Source: Litsea cubeba
Taxonomy: Eukaryota > Streptophyta > Magnoliopsida > Laurales > Lauraceae
Assembly: GCA_012931725.1 (NCBI GenBank)
Contig: CM022951.1
Span: 3,765,849 to 3,829,848, forward strand
Direction: 5' to 3'
DNA length: 64,000 nt
The position numbers and the translations under genes are program-made. Shown here in pieces: positions 20,604 through 30,659 of the stretch. The notes beneath the pieces are model-generated. The model was not told where the DNA came from, did no database searches, and was given only the letters and a program-made list of their open reading frames with translations. Numbering within the stretch: position 1 is the stretch's first letter; the number at the start of each line of letters is the position of its first letter.

Positions 20604-21611
20604 AAACATGGTTTCTGGCCCATAATGGTAATGGCTGATATAATGAATGGTTTTGACAATTGTAATATGTCCATTTCATTCTCTTTTTAAACGGTTTCTA
20701 TGAAAATCATGGAATAATGAAAATGACCCTTTTCAAAGGGCTTTAAGTGCCTCTTGTCCCTATCTAAGATCAAGGCCTAGATTACACAGAGTGACCCGAT
20801 GACACATGCCTACCATTTCTAAACTCCACTCTTTTCCTTCTTACTAGAATTTTCATATCGATTTGTACTTGCTATAACTCCTTTTTATTATTATTAGATC
20901 GATATGGGATGCTAGATGATAACTAAAATTAAGAGTAGGAACCATCTTTATTGCACACGATCATGTTACTAACACCTTAACAGACCTAGTGGAGTTCTGC
21001 TTTATTTTAATAATACAACTCTATTTTTAAAAAGTCTTTTGTTGAAATCTAACTATGAGGTTCTACAATTTGAGTCTGATTGTAGATCTAGCTCAAAGGT
21101 TTTACTCGATCACAACAAGCCCAATTGTTGGCTTAGGCCTTAGGGTAGTGGATGACTTTCAACACTATAGGAAAGTAAATCCCAATGCCAAACAAAATGC
21201 CAATCCAATCTAATTCCCTTTAAGCTTCATACAAGAAAAGAAACGAATTGTTCGCTAACTACTGAAAAAGGATTATTTGACAAAAGAAGGCAATTATACA
21301 CGTAAGGGTAATTTCAAAGGAGAAAAGAAAAGGAAAAAGAAAGAAGAAAGGATATAACATGTGGAACAATTAAATGAAATGAAGCATGTTGGGCCTGGTT
21401 TGTATGAGCTTAATGACAATGTAGCTTGGCTCTCTTGACAACGTATCATCACACAGCCAAAAGTAAAAGAGAGTTAATCAACCAACAACCAGCACAAAAT
21501 CTTGAGATAGAAGGCATCAAAGTAAGGAGAGACAGAGAAAGAGGTTGTTAGTGAGCTGCTTATGTTACAAGTTTTACAAATTGAGCTTTGAAGTGATGCT
21601 GTAGTATAATT
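20604..21611. other. Intergenic sequence downstream of the ABCG gene
   Basis: AT-rich with no supported frame. The part next to 21612 would include the 3' UTR of the minus-strand transporter gene; AATAAA-like words on the minus strand are not decisive. Confidence 0.5.
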
Positions 21612-24081
21612 TTATTTAGAGACGCCGACCCTTGTCAAGGCAGCATAAGCAATGAGCCGATACCCCACAATCATGGCTAACAAAGCTAAGATTGGGTTGT
21701 GGAGGTCGTCGATTCCGATGTTCTTGATGGGGGGATAGTCGGCAACCTTGCAAGAGACGTTGGGCGCACATGGGTAAGTCTGGTGACTGGAATACTGGGA
21801 CATTAGCAGGAGCTTGTAGGTGTAGTGGCTGAGGGAGAGGTACTTGATCCAAGCAATGAAGTAGGGGACGTGTTGCACATAGTATCCGCCAGCGAGAAGG
21901 AAAGTGAGCATGATTACGGACCCGAGGGTGGCTGCAGTCTTAAGGTTCATGACAACGGCCCCTAGGGCGAGTCCTAGGCCCTGAGAGGCTAGGACGCTAA
22001 AGAGAAGTGCAAAGAGGGTTGCGAGGAAGTGTCCAACATTAGGATTTAGGCCTCCCATCCAGTACGATATGGTGACAAAGACAGTGGGAAGAACCATTTC
22101 CATGGGCATGTCCCCGACCGTCATGGCCATGAAGTATGAGGAGAGCCTGTACATGCCTGAAGACCTCTCCTTTATAAGCATTGCGCGCTCTTGGGGGAAG
22201 GTGAAGATTGCTTCAAAGACGGAGAACATGCCCCAGAATGAGGAGTAGAAGAATAGAAGCCCAATCTGCATGTAGTTACGATAAGCATTAATGCACATTT
22301 ATGGTACACACACAAAAAACATAGTCAAATTTAATAAAACATACGCTCCATTATTGTTAGATGTTAGACATCATCTTTATCCATGATAATAATGTCGACA
22401 ATATATATAACAAGAAATGCAAACATCCATCTATATAATGTAATGGACCATAAAGGAACAAAGAGGAAATCTACATCATCATTGCTTCAATCAAGCCTCC
22501 TCATAAAATAGACACGTTTGATGTGAGTCTTGGAAATGGTCATTTTGTCTTTTAATTTGAATGGATGAGTTGATTTAATATAATCGAGAATTTGGACCAT
22601 CACATGTAGAGTGAGTGGGAGTTAAGGATCACCAAATGCTCAATTATACTGGTTTGGATTCATGAAAAGGGTTACATGTTGATTAGAATTCGTCATATAT
22701 AAAAAAAATGTTGATTAGAAATCAAATTTAAGGTGGCGGTGATTTAGTAGAATTGGGTTTATATGGGCACCTGATCCTGTAAGTGGGCAATGTCTGATTG
22801 CCACCATAAGAGACCTGCAAGAGTGCCCACCGCCAAGACCTCTCCAATCTTCAATCCCGAAAAGGATTCATGTCTTCTCTCTCTGAGACCCCTCGCCAGC
22901 AGCACAGTGAATTGTTCCCACCAAGTTGTACTCCATCGCCCCATTTTATTGTCCTTCAAGCCGTCTTCGTCACTGTAAAGGCCTTTGATTTCTGCCTTAA
23001 GCTTCTCAGCCAGATTCTCCTCATATGCACGGAGAAGCGCTTGCTTCACAGGCTTGTGGTCCTCCTCCACATCATTGAAAGATATACCTTGAATCATCAA
23101 TAAACAAAAGCAAATACATGCATACATGCATATCTATATCAAAGCTAGACATGAGAATAGAACCCAAAATATATACAAATGCATTAATGTATGCATATTG
23201 TGCCATACCATTTGCAAGATCTATGAGGAACTCTGAAGGATTCATAGCAACTGATGGGGCATGACCAATGTTGGAGAAGTATTCTAGAGCTTGGGATCCT
23301 TTCCCGAAATATAAAGGCTGGCCATCTGATAATAGGAGGATCTTGTGGAACATGTAAAAGAGCCTACTGGAAGGCTGGTGTATGGTCATGACCACAGTCC
23401 TTCCACCTCCAGCCAATTCCCACAGCGTCGACACCACGCTCTGAGCCGTCGTGGAGTCGAGACCTGATGTAGGCTCATCAAGGAAGAGTAGGCTGGGGTT
23501 TATGAGCATCTCTTGTCCAATGCTGACCCTCTTCCTCTCGCCCCCGGAGACTCCTCTCAGGAATGGCCCTCCTATAATGCTATCCTTGCATTTGGTGAGT
23601 CCCAACTGGTCCATGACCATCTTGGCATGGACTTCTTTCTCTTCTCTAGTGAGGCTGTTGGGCAGTCTCAAAAGCGCCGTGAAGATAAGGGTCTCGGTGA
23701 CAGTGAGGTGGGGGTAGAGCACGTCGTCTTGGGTGACAAATCCCATACTCCGCTTCACCACCTTGTTGAAGGGCTTGCCATTGTAGGTTATGCTCCCGGA
23801 TAGCTTCCCACCTAGGCGGCCACCCAAGGCTGTAAGGAGGGTGGTCTTGCCGCTTCCAGAGGGCCCTAACATGGCCAACATCTCGCCTGGAAGCACTGCA
23901 CCTGTCAGATTTTTCAAGATCACCTTCTCGTCGTCGGTGCTTCTTGACTTATCAAGACTGCACCATCCCGTCTTTGGAATGTTGATCTTGTAGAGTACAT
24001 CTTCAAACTGATAGTACGTAGAAACACCCAAATGAAATTAATAATTTATTTTATTTTATTTATTTATTGACACAAATAAGT

Positions 24082-24147
<66 letters not shown>

Positions 24148-24541
24148 CATAATAGAACTTTACCTAAAAAAATATTATATATATATATTTATGGCATGGA
24201 CCTCTTTCTTTTGAAAAATAAAATCAAAAGAAAAGAAAAAGAAGGGAGGGGGTCACTCAGATACATATGAATTGTAGGCCTAAAATTCTTCTAGCCATTT
24301 TCTAGTTATAAGAACTCATAGATACTATCTCTTTATTAACAAATGCCAAGGGTACACCAAAGAGGTTATTCATTTCTCTTTATCTATCTAATAGGAGGGG
24401 AACAACAGCCACCAATCAAAGTTGTTTTGGATTTACCTTGAGCAAAACAGGACACTTGGTCTTCCCAAAGATGCAATGACCTTCTTCGTCTGCCGTTAGA
24501 GGCATAGAATCCATGTCCATGACCTCCAACTTCATCGCCAT
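21612..24541 (-). CDS. Half-size ABC transporter, ABCG (WBC) subfamily, 624 aa
   Basis: Four exons on the minus strand: 24541-24437, 24007-23209, 23087-22771 and 22265-21612. Introns all have GT-AG ends, and the exon lengths (105, 799, 317, 654) sum to 625 codons including the stop. The nucleotide-binding domain comes first: Walker A GPSGSGKT (about residues 83-90), Q-loop FVTQDDVLYPHLT (about 125-137), signature VSGGERKRVS (188-197), Walker B LLFLDEP (208-214), H-loop TIHQPSSR (about 243). The transmembrane half follows, with RERRHESFSGLKI, TFPQERAMLIKERSSGMYRL and AGGYYVQHVP typical of the family. Such proteins dimerise to export lipids, hormones or cutin precursors. Sequence pattern is nearest, from memory, to the ABCG21/ABCG25/ABCG14 group; the substrate cannot be assigned. 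The start MAMKLEVMDMDS is preferred; an upstream in-frame Met at 24637 is possible. No disabling change is seen. Confidence 0.95.
24085..24144. repeat. (GA)30 microsatellite in ABCG intron 1
   Basis: An uninterrupted GA run on the plus strand (CT in transcript sense) inside the 429-bp first intron, about 80 bp from the acceptor of exon 2. Likely length-polymorphic. Confidence 0.97.
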
Positions 24542-24681
24542 ATTTTCTTTCTTTTCGTTTTGGAGCCTCAATCGAGAGACAAAGAGGGACGTGGTTTTGG
24601 CATTCTTGAGAATGAGAGAGATCGAAGAGAACCACAATAATTACATCAAACTCTGTTTTGTCTGTCTGTCTTTCTTTCTCC

Positions 24682-24689
<8 letters not shown>

Positions 24690-24715
<26 letters not shown>
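24690..24715 (-). promoter_or_regulatory. (GA)n tract upstream of the ABCG start codon
   Basis: On the coding strand this is a GA-repeat about 150 bp upstream of the ATG, flanked by further GA-rich sequence to about 24740. Plant GAGA-binding BPC proteins recognise such tracts in promoters and 5' leaders, so a regulatory role is plausible but inferred. Confidence 0.4.
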
Positions 24716-24725
<10 letters not shown>

Positions 24726-24741
24726 TTCTCTTATTTTGGGT

Positions 24742-25457
24742 TCAAAATGGGAGGAGGGGAGGAGCATTAGCGGCCCATTACATGTGAGGACAAAAAGGTA
24801 GGAGCCTAGGAGGAGAATGTCGGTTTTGTAGGAGATGGTATTTGACTGGTGTGGAGTCTTTCTCGCTTGTTTTTCTCTCGTCACTTGCACTAACAGGCTA
24901 CCCCAACGTTTTTGACTTGTTTTTAGCTAATTAACTAGTAACAATGGCCCCCGCTAAGTCTGGGCCCAAAATGGAAATATATTAGAATTTTAGATTTTTT
25001 TTAGAAATATGCTTAAGAAAAAAAAAATAAATACTAAAAATATATTATCTACAATTCTTTAAAAAAATTATTTATTCAAAACCTAATTATTTTATCTTTT
25101 CAATTGTCATAATCATAGTGGGATCCACCCGTTAGATCCAAACTGGTGTAATCTGGGGCCTATTTATCTTTGTATTTCCTTCATCAGTCCGTAGATCCTA
25201 CTATCAAAGAAGTCAAATTCAAATAAGGAATAGAGAGAGAGAATAGTATCAAGATCACATACATGAGATCATTCCTTAACTTAGCATCCATCTCACAAAT
25301 CATAATCTATGAAATCTTTTCAAGAACGTTCAAATTTTAATGGAGATCGACCATATAATTTATGAATGAAACCCAATGTCTTGTTTTTTTCTTTTTTGTT
25401 TTTGGTAAAAGACCGAATGGATTGTTAAAAGATAAGAGAGTTTGATCATTAGATACA

Positions 25458-25489
<32 letters not shown>

Positions 25490-25620
25490 TTGGTGAGAGA
25501 TGAGATGTTAAAGAGTCTGGATAATTTGATACGGTTCAGGGAGTTTGTGAGGTGAAAAGTTTTTGAAAGATTATATCAAATTATAGAGAATATACAGAGA
25601 AAATTAATGTCTATAACAAG
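24742..25620. other. Upstream region of the ABCG gene
   Basis: No coding frame is supported. It likely carries the promoter. It contains A/T-rich stretches (25010-25100) and a (TA)13 run at 25459-25484. It ends at the TSD of LINE-B (25621-25637). Confidence 0.5.
25459..25484. repeat. (TA)13 microsatellite
   Basis: An uninterrupted TA dinucleotide run in AT-rich flank between the ABCG gene and LINE-B. Confidence 0.95.
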
Positions 25621-25768
25621 TCAATGAAACTCAATATTTTTTTTTTTTTTGAAATAGGGGGAATAAATTCTCATAGTCATTCATTAGAACCAGGAACGGA
25701 CACCTAGCACTTTTAACAAGTTAAAAGTCTAGGAATTACACATGCATTACTAGAAACTTGGGCATTGG

Positions 25769-25866
25769 CGGTTGAGAAAGCGGGCGGCCGCTTGGGGCGG
25801 TCGCAAATAGAACTATTAGCGACCGCCAATAGGACCATTAGCGACCGCTTATGGCGGTCGCTGAAG
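25769..25866. repeat. Left subterminal repeats of the CACTA element
   Basis: GCGGCCGC, GGCGGTCGC, GCGACCGCC, GCGACCGCTT and GGCGGTCGCTG occur within 100 bp in both orientations. In En/Spm elements such short subterminal motifs are the binding sites of the accessory TNPA-type protein. Confidence 0.8.
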
Positions 25867-26434
25867 CCGTATATACACCCCCCGCGCGAACCACTTTTCC
25901 TTCTCACTTTTTTCCCCTTTTCCCATCCCGCCCGCGCTCTGCACTCCCCTGCTCCAGCTTTCTGCAGTCCCGCCGCACCAGCGACTGGAGCCCGCTTGCG
26001 CCGGAGCTGCCACCGGTTCTCTTCCTCCCTCCCTATCCGTCTCCCTCTCCCTCCCTCTCTCTATTTCTCTCTCTCTATCTCCCTCACTCCCTCTCCCTGT
26101 CGCTCTGCACTCTACCCTCCCACGCGCCGAAGCCACCACCGGAAATTTCTCTCTCGCTCCCTGTGCCGGAGCTGCCCCTCGGTCTCTCTCTCCCCCTCAC
26201 TCCCTCTCGCTCTGCGTCTCTCCCTCTCTCTCTATCTCTCCCTCCCTCCCTCCCTCCCTCTCCCTCTCGCTCTGCACTTTGCCATCCCACCCCAAGATCC
26301 TGTGTTCGTCGGATTCTAGATTGGAATCGCTTGAATCGGCCGATTTGCTGTGCTGCCTCCCTTTCCAAACCGACCATCGCCTCTTGCTACTTGTCAGAAG
26401 GAGAAATCCACTTCTGGGATTTTTTGACTTGCAG
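25867..26434 (+). promoter_or_regulatory. GC/CT-rich leader of the CACTA element ending in a splice donor
   Basis: A pyrimidine-rich block (CTCCCTCC and CTCTCTCT runs) follows a TATATACACC word at 25869 and ends at a perfect donor, GCAG|GTAAGT, at 26434/26435. This is consistent with an untranslated first exon driving the interior gene. The long frames in it on both strands are a consequence of low complexity and I do not treat them as coding. Confidence 0.45.
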
Positions 26435-28133
26435 GTAAGTTTTTCTTTTTTATTTATTTGATGCTCTTTTCCATGCTTTCTGTTTACATTTTAATTGATT
26501 GATTTTAGTGGATATGGTTTCTACATTACGTTTTTTGTGATCAAATTTTATAATCCTTGTTAGGAGACCTTAAAGTTGTAATTTATAACCCTTAGATGAA
26601 ATACATTTTTTGTGATCAAATTTGGGGTAAGTAAAAACACATGAATCATATGTACGTCTATGCAAGGGTTTGGATTCAGCAACAGGTACCACATTAAAGC
26701 CTCCTTCTAAAAGTTAAGAAATCAACCTCTGTATGTGTGCATGTGTGATACAATATAGACCTGGAAGTTTGATTTATAAAATCGACAGCAGCCAAGTTAC
26801 ATTTTAACAAAGTAATAATATCCATAGCTAAATACATCAAATTGTGAAATTAATAGTTATAAGATCAATTATTTAGCATAATAGATCCAACTGCTACTGA
26901 AGTGAAACTTGACTGAGTGATATTGTAACTTAGTATCAAATGGTTTACATCAAGTAAATGTGGAGACCCCATGGGTAAAAACAACTTATCCACATGGAAA
27001 CTCCCATGCCAACTTCAGGATGTGGTCAGTGGGTGCTTTTCCATTTGATGATCCATATATCTTCCCCATATCAAATGGTGGAGTATATGTCATGTACATC
27101 AACTAGGATGCCCACTAGAAGATCCCATCAGATGGACTTCATTAATTATAACCTGATCACTGATCATCAACTGGTCCTTCAGCCTGGAAAATTTTCTTTG
27201 GTTCCTATTCAACCTGAAAAATCAGATGGCCGGCCATGATAGCTTGGAAATTTCATTTCATTTTTATACAACCTGCAACTATTAAATAAAGAAGAAGTGC
27301 ATCCCCTGTGTCTCTCTGTGCCCCACTTTTGGATGGTCTGCATTAAACTACACTAGTGCCCACATGGTAGTGAATGCATGCGGGACTACAGTTATATGTA
27401 GGCATCCAGAGACCAGAGTACAATGCACCCTCACATTTATGTCCATCAAACAAAACTCTCATATTCTCCTCTGACCGAATACTATTGTTGAAATTGACAG
27501 TTCAAGCCCAAATTTCTCCCAAATGAGAAATTACTCCATTTTGTCTTCATTTCTTACAAAAGTTCTTATTGCATGTATAAATATGGCATGCTCACTCCTC
27601 CATTGCACCTGCATCGTCAAAAACCAAGAAGAGCACCGCCATGGACTCCGAAGTTCCCAAGGCCCTTTGGGTCCCAAGCACTGTGAAAAGTGTCGTGTGT
27701 TGGGTTTGATCAAAGAAAGAGCAAGTGGAATGTCATGAGTATGATCTTGGTGCTATCTCTACTGAGCTTTTTTCCTTCCGCCATATTATGAACCCTTCTT
27801 TTTCTTGACCTTGCAAGTCCAAAATATAATATTTATTTTTCACATTCACTCTCTACACCTTTCAACTAATTTGCTTTGTAAGGTTTCGATTGCGGGCTCG
27901 CGAAAGTCATCTTCTCCCCTCTATCCCTCCTGAGCTCTCTCTAATCTTTTGTGTTAGGATTTATATTAACTTTTATCTTCTTTTTTCTTTAGTTTTAGTA
28001 GTTTTTGAGAATGCATGACATGGAATGGAATCACAATGGGAATCATACTTTGCGTGAAATGTACAAAAAATGAGTAAAGGTCCCTGCACTGTGTCTGTGT
28101 CAATTGTAACAAAGCTGCTAAATAACCCACAAG
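26435..28133. other. CACTA interior, left of the Pack-MULE
   Basis: No coding frame with recognisable content; AT-rich, probably a long intron of the CACTA gene running from the donor at 26435. It continues directly at 30660 once the Pack-MULE is removed. Confidence 0.45.
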
Positions 28134-28142
28134 TAAATTATA

Positions 28143-28270
28143 GGGAAAAAAGCACTATACCTACCTGTACTTTGGTATTTTTACAGAGTACCCCCTGTAT
28201 TTTGGTATTTCGGACTAAACATACCTGTAGTTTCAGTTTACTTGCAAATACAAACGGCCATGACGGAATA
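28143..28270 (+). repeat. Left terminal inverted repeat of the Pack-MULE
   Basis: Pairs with about 30524-30650. Shared words include GAGTACCCCCT, TTTGGTATTT and CTGTAGTTT, all in inverted order at the other end. Confidence 0.88.
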
Positions 28271-28299
28271 TAGGAAATGACGAAATTACCCTTCCATAC

Positions 28300-29290
28300 A
28301 TAAGGTCTCTACTCGCGTGTTTTGTTCATTTTCCCATTTTGCTCTTGCTGTTAGGGTTCACATAGTCTGGTGATTTTGGGCGATTTTGACTGAACTCCCT
28401 CATCTCTCGTTAGGGTTTCCCATTCTCTCGTCCTCATCTCTCCACATCCGTAGAACTCCCTCATCTCCACCTCCTGCAACCCATCTTCCTCCACCGTCCT
28501 GAACAGAACTCTCCATCTCACACACCCACAGACGAACGCAGCACCTCCTTCCTCCTCCTCACGCCGCCGGACGCCTCCCCCCGTGCATGTACACACCTCC
28601 ATCCCCTGCCCCTGCACTCCGCCTGCACACACGCATGATCAGTGCACTGCCGCCGCACCTTCTGTCTTTCTTTCTCCCTTTCCTCTCTTCCTTCTCTTTC
28701 TTTTTCTTTTTCTTTCCTCACGTCCTCCTCTTTCTTTCTTATCTTCCTCTCCCCACTTCTCCTCCCCTGCATCTCCTTCCTTTCTTTCTTCTCTATTTTC
28801 CCCTCCCTCCTTTTTCTTTCTTTTTGTCTCTATGGGACAAGATTTTGCAGAAACCAAGACAAGGCATACAACCCTCTTCACTTTCGTCCACGGCCACTGC
28901 TATCTTCCTCACTTTGGTTTCCATCACCAAAATCTTCAAACCAGGAAGTGGTTTCTGTTTTTCTGAAATCCCCTTTGACAAACCCCAAGTCATCACACCA
29001 CTGTCATATAGAACACATGAATTTTCTGCTGCCACTCCAACGAAGGAGAGAAAAAAAAAAACCACTATCATTAGCATGGATCTCCTCTCTCTCTCTCTCT
29101 CTCTTCCTTAGTCACGCTCTGAATTCATTTTTTTCTGAATTTGTCTCTTTTCATCACTGCCTTGATTTTTTTTTTCACAGCCCGTTTCATCTCTTTTTGC
29201 TTTTCCTTTCTCTGAGTAAAAATTGGCATGAATGTATGTTAATCTGATGAAATTAAAAACTGGGAACCCATTGTTGCATATAAACCCAAC
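28300..29290. other. CT-rich interior of the Pack-MULE
   Basis: Strongly pyrimidine-rich on the plus strand, including (CT)n at 29087-29105. It could be a captured 5' UTR or promoter. Ser/Phe-rich frames on plus and Glu/Arg-rich frames on minus are composition artefacts; no protein is supported. Confidence 0.5.
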
Positions 29291-29779
29291 ATGGGGACCC
29301 AATTATGGCATTAATGCATGTCTTGATGCTCATGGATAACTTGAAATTAGATTGCTCAGAAGCCCCAAATTTTTAAGAGGGCTGGCCCTAGCCCTCTGTT
29401 TCAAGAAGCAAAAAGTCTCTGTGCATAATTTAGAGCAAATGATAAAATTTGAAAACGCATGGGCCTGGTCATGATAAATGGTTTGGTTTCGGGTAAATGG
29501 GTTAGATTAGAAGTGTGGCCCGGTTTATGAAGATGTGGGCTGGACGAAGAGGGGGGTTGCAGGGAGTGTATGAGGGTGGAGTTCTGCGCCTGTGCAGGGA
29601 GGTGAAGGTGTGTGCTATTGTGAGGGTGAGAAAAGGGTGGAGAAGAAGATGTGCATGGAGAGTGGATTGCAGTGAAGGAGATATACATGTAATTCCTACA
29701 TTGGTTTTGTTTCATCTGAAATCTTTCTTTCCTTCTTTCTTCCTTTTCCTTGACTCCAATTGCCTTGGTACTGAAAAAG

Positions 29780-30172
29780 ATGGCATTGAGATGGTTTTTC
29801 GAGTTGGCGAATGATCTGATTTTTGGGCATCCACCCAAACGGTCTTCCGGGTACCCGCTGGAAGGGAAAGCAAGGGATGGTTACAACTCCGGGTGCATCT
29901 ACCATGGGAGAGGAAAACTCACACAAAATTATATAGGGTGGCCAAATGAATTGAGTTATGCCAGAGGTATTGCTATCAAGTTCCATGAGAATTGTCCTCC
30001 TGCAGCTTTCCAAATGCCCCTTCACTACCCTCGTTACAAGAAGGAAGACTATGAGAGGATGGATGAGTGGAAGGTGGACATGGTCCTATTAGAGTACGGG
30101 CTTACTTTTCAGGGAGTGCACAGTGGGATCATAAAAGGATTACCAGTTTATTATACATTTTATTTTGGTTGA
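29780..30172 (+). pseudogene. Captured plant gene fragment with DUF7722-like motif
   Basis: An open frame from MALRWFFELANDL to a stop at 30170-30172, about 130 aa. Residues of about 85-115 read FQMPLHYPRYKKEDYERM then EWKVDMVLLEYGL, which matches my recollection of the small plant-specific domain DUF7722 (pattern QMPLHYPRY.K.DYE.M.EWK.D.LL..YGL). No molecular function is known to me for that family. The C-terminal tail (GVHSGIIKGLPVYYTFYFG) departs from what I would expect and may be read-through into non-coding sequence. Whether it is expressed, or is a copy of a gene elsewhere, cannot be told here. Confidence 0.68.
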
Positions 30173-30523
30173 AACTATGGCTAGCTATCCGCTACCACTA
30201 GAGAGAGATCATAAAAGGATTGTGTCAGGAATCAATTTTATTGATGTTTTTTAATTATTTAATGAAAGGCAATGAAAAGGATGGCCAAAATAATTTTGCC
30301 TCGGATTGATGTTAGCTGGAAGTTTCAATATGTGTGGTTGAAACTTGAAATGACTGATGAGATGAGAAGGAAGCCATTTGATATGGCTGGAAAAAGAATG
30401 AAGAAGCTGTGCTCTTATGCCTTTCCACTTTTATAGCCTTGGTTTAAGGGCAAAAATGTCTTTTTCAGGTTATAATTTGGCGCCAGTATGCACCAGAGGC
30501 GTTTTATACGGCCTACACCGTCA

Positions 30524-30650
30524 ATACTAACAGTTTCCGTTCATTTTGCATGTTAACTAAAACTACAGGTAGGTTTAGTCACAAATACCAAAGTATAGGG
30601 GGTACTCTGCAAAACGGCCAAAGTCCAGGTAGGTATAGTGCGGTTTTCCC
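30524..30650 (+). repeat. Right terminal inverted repeat of the Pack-MULE
   Basis: Inverted counterpart of 28143-28270, ending TTTTCCC before the TSD TAAATTATA. Confidence 0.88.
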
Positions 30651-30659
30651 TAAATTATA

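Larger units (their letters stand above)
28143..30650 (+). mobile_element. Pack-MULE (Mutator-like) nested in the CACTA element
   Basis: Terminal inverted repeats of about 120 bp start GGGAAAA: the left reads GCACTATACCTACCTGTACT and the right is its inverted, slightly diverged copy. The perfect 9-bp TSD TAAATTATA lies at 28134-28142 and 30651-30659, diagnostic of MULEs. The 2.5-kb interior has no MURA transposase. Instead it holds CT-rich sequence (28380-29260) and a fragment of a plant gene (29780-30172), i.e. it is a gene-carrying non-autonomous MULE. Confidence 0.92.

Noticed and set aside
25765..26461. Overlapping Pro/Ser/Leu-rich and Arg/Glu-rich frames on both strands (up to 195 codons)
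   Set aside because: Low-complexity CT-rich DNA lacks stops in several frames at once. A leader exon ending in a donor at 26434 explains the region better.
28351..29247. Long Ser/Phe-rich plus-strand and Arg/Glu-rich minus-strand frames in the Pack-MULE
   Set aside because: All coincide with a pyrimidine-rich block; several frames are open at once and none shows a conserved motif.
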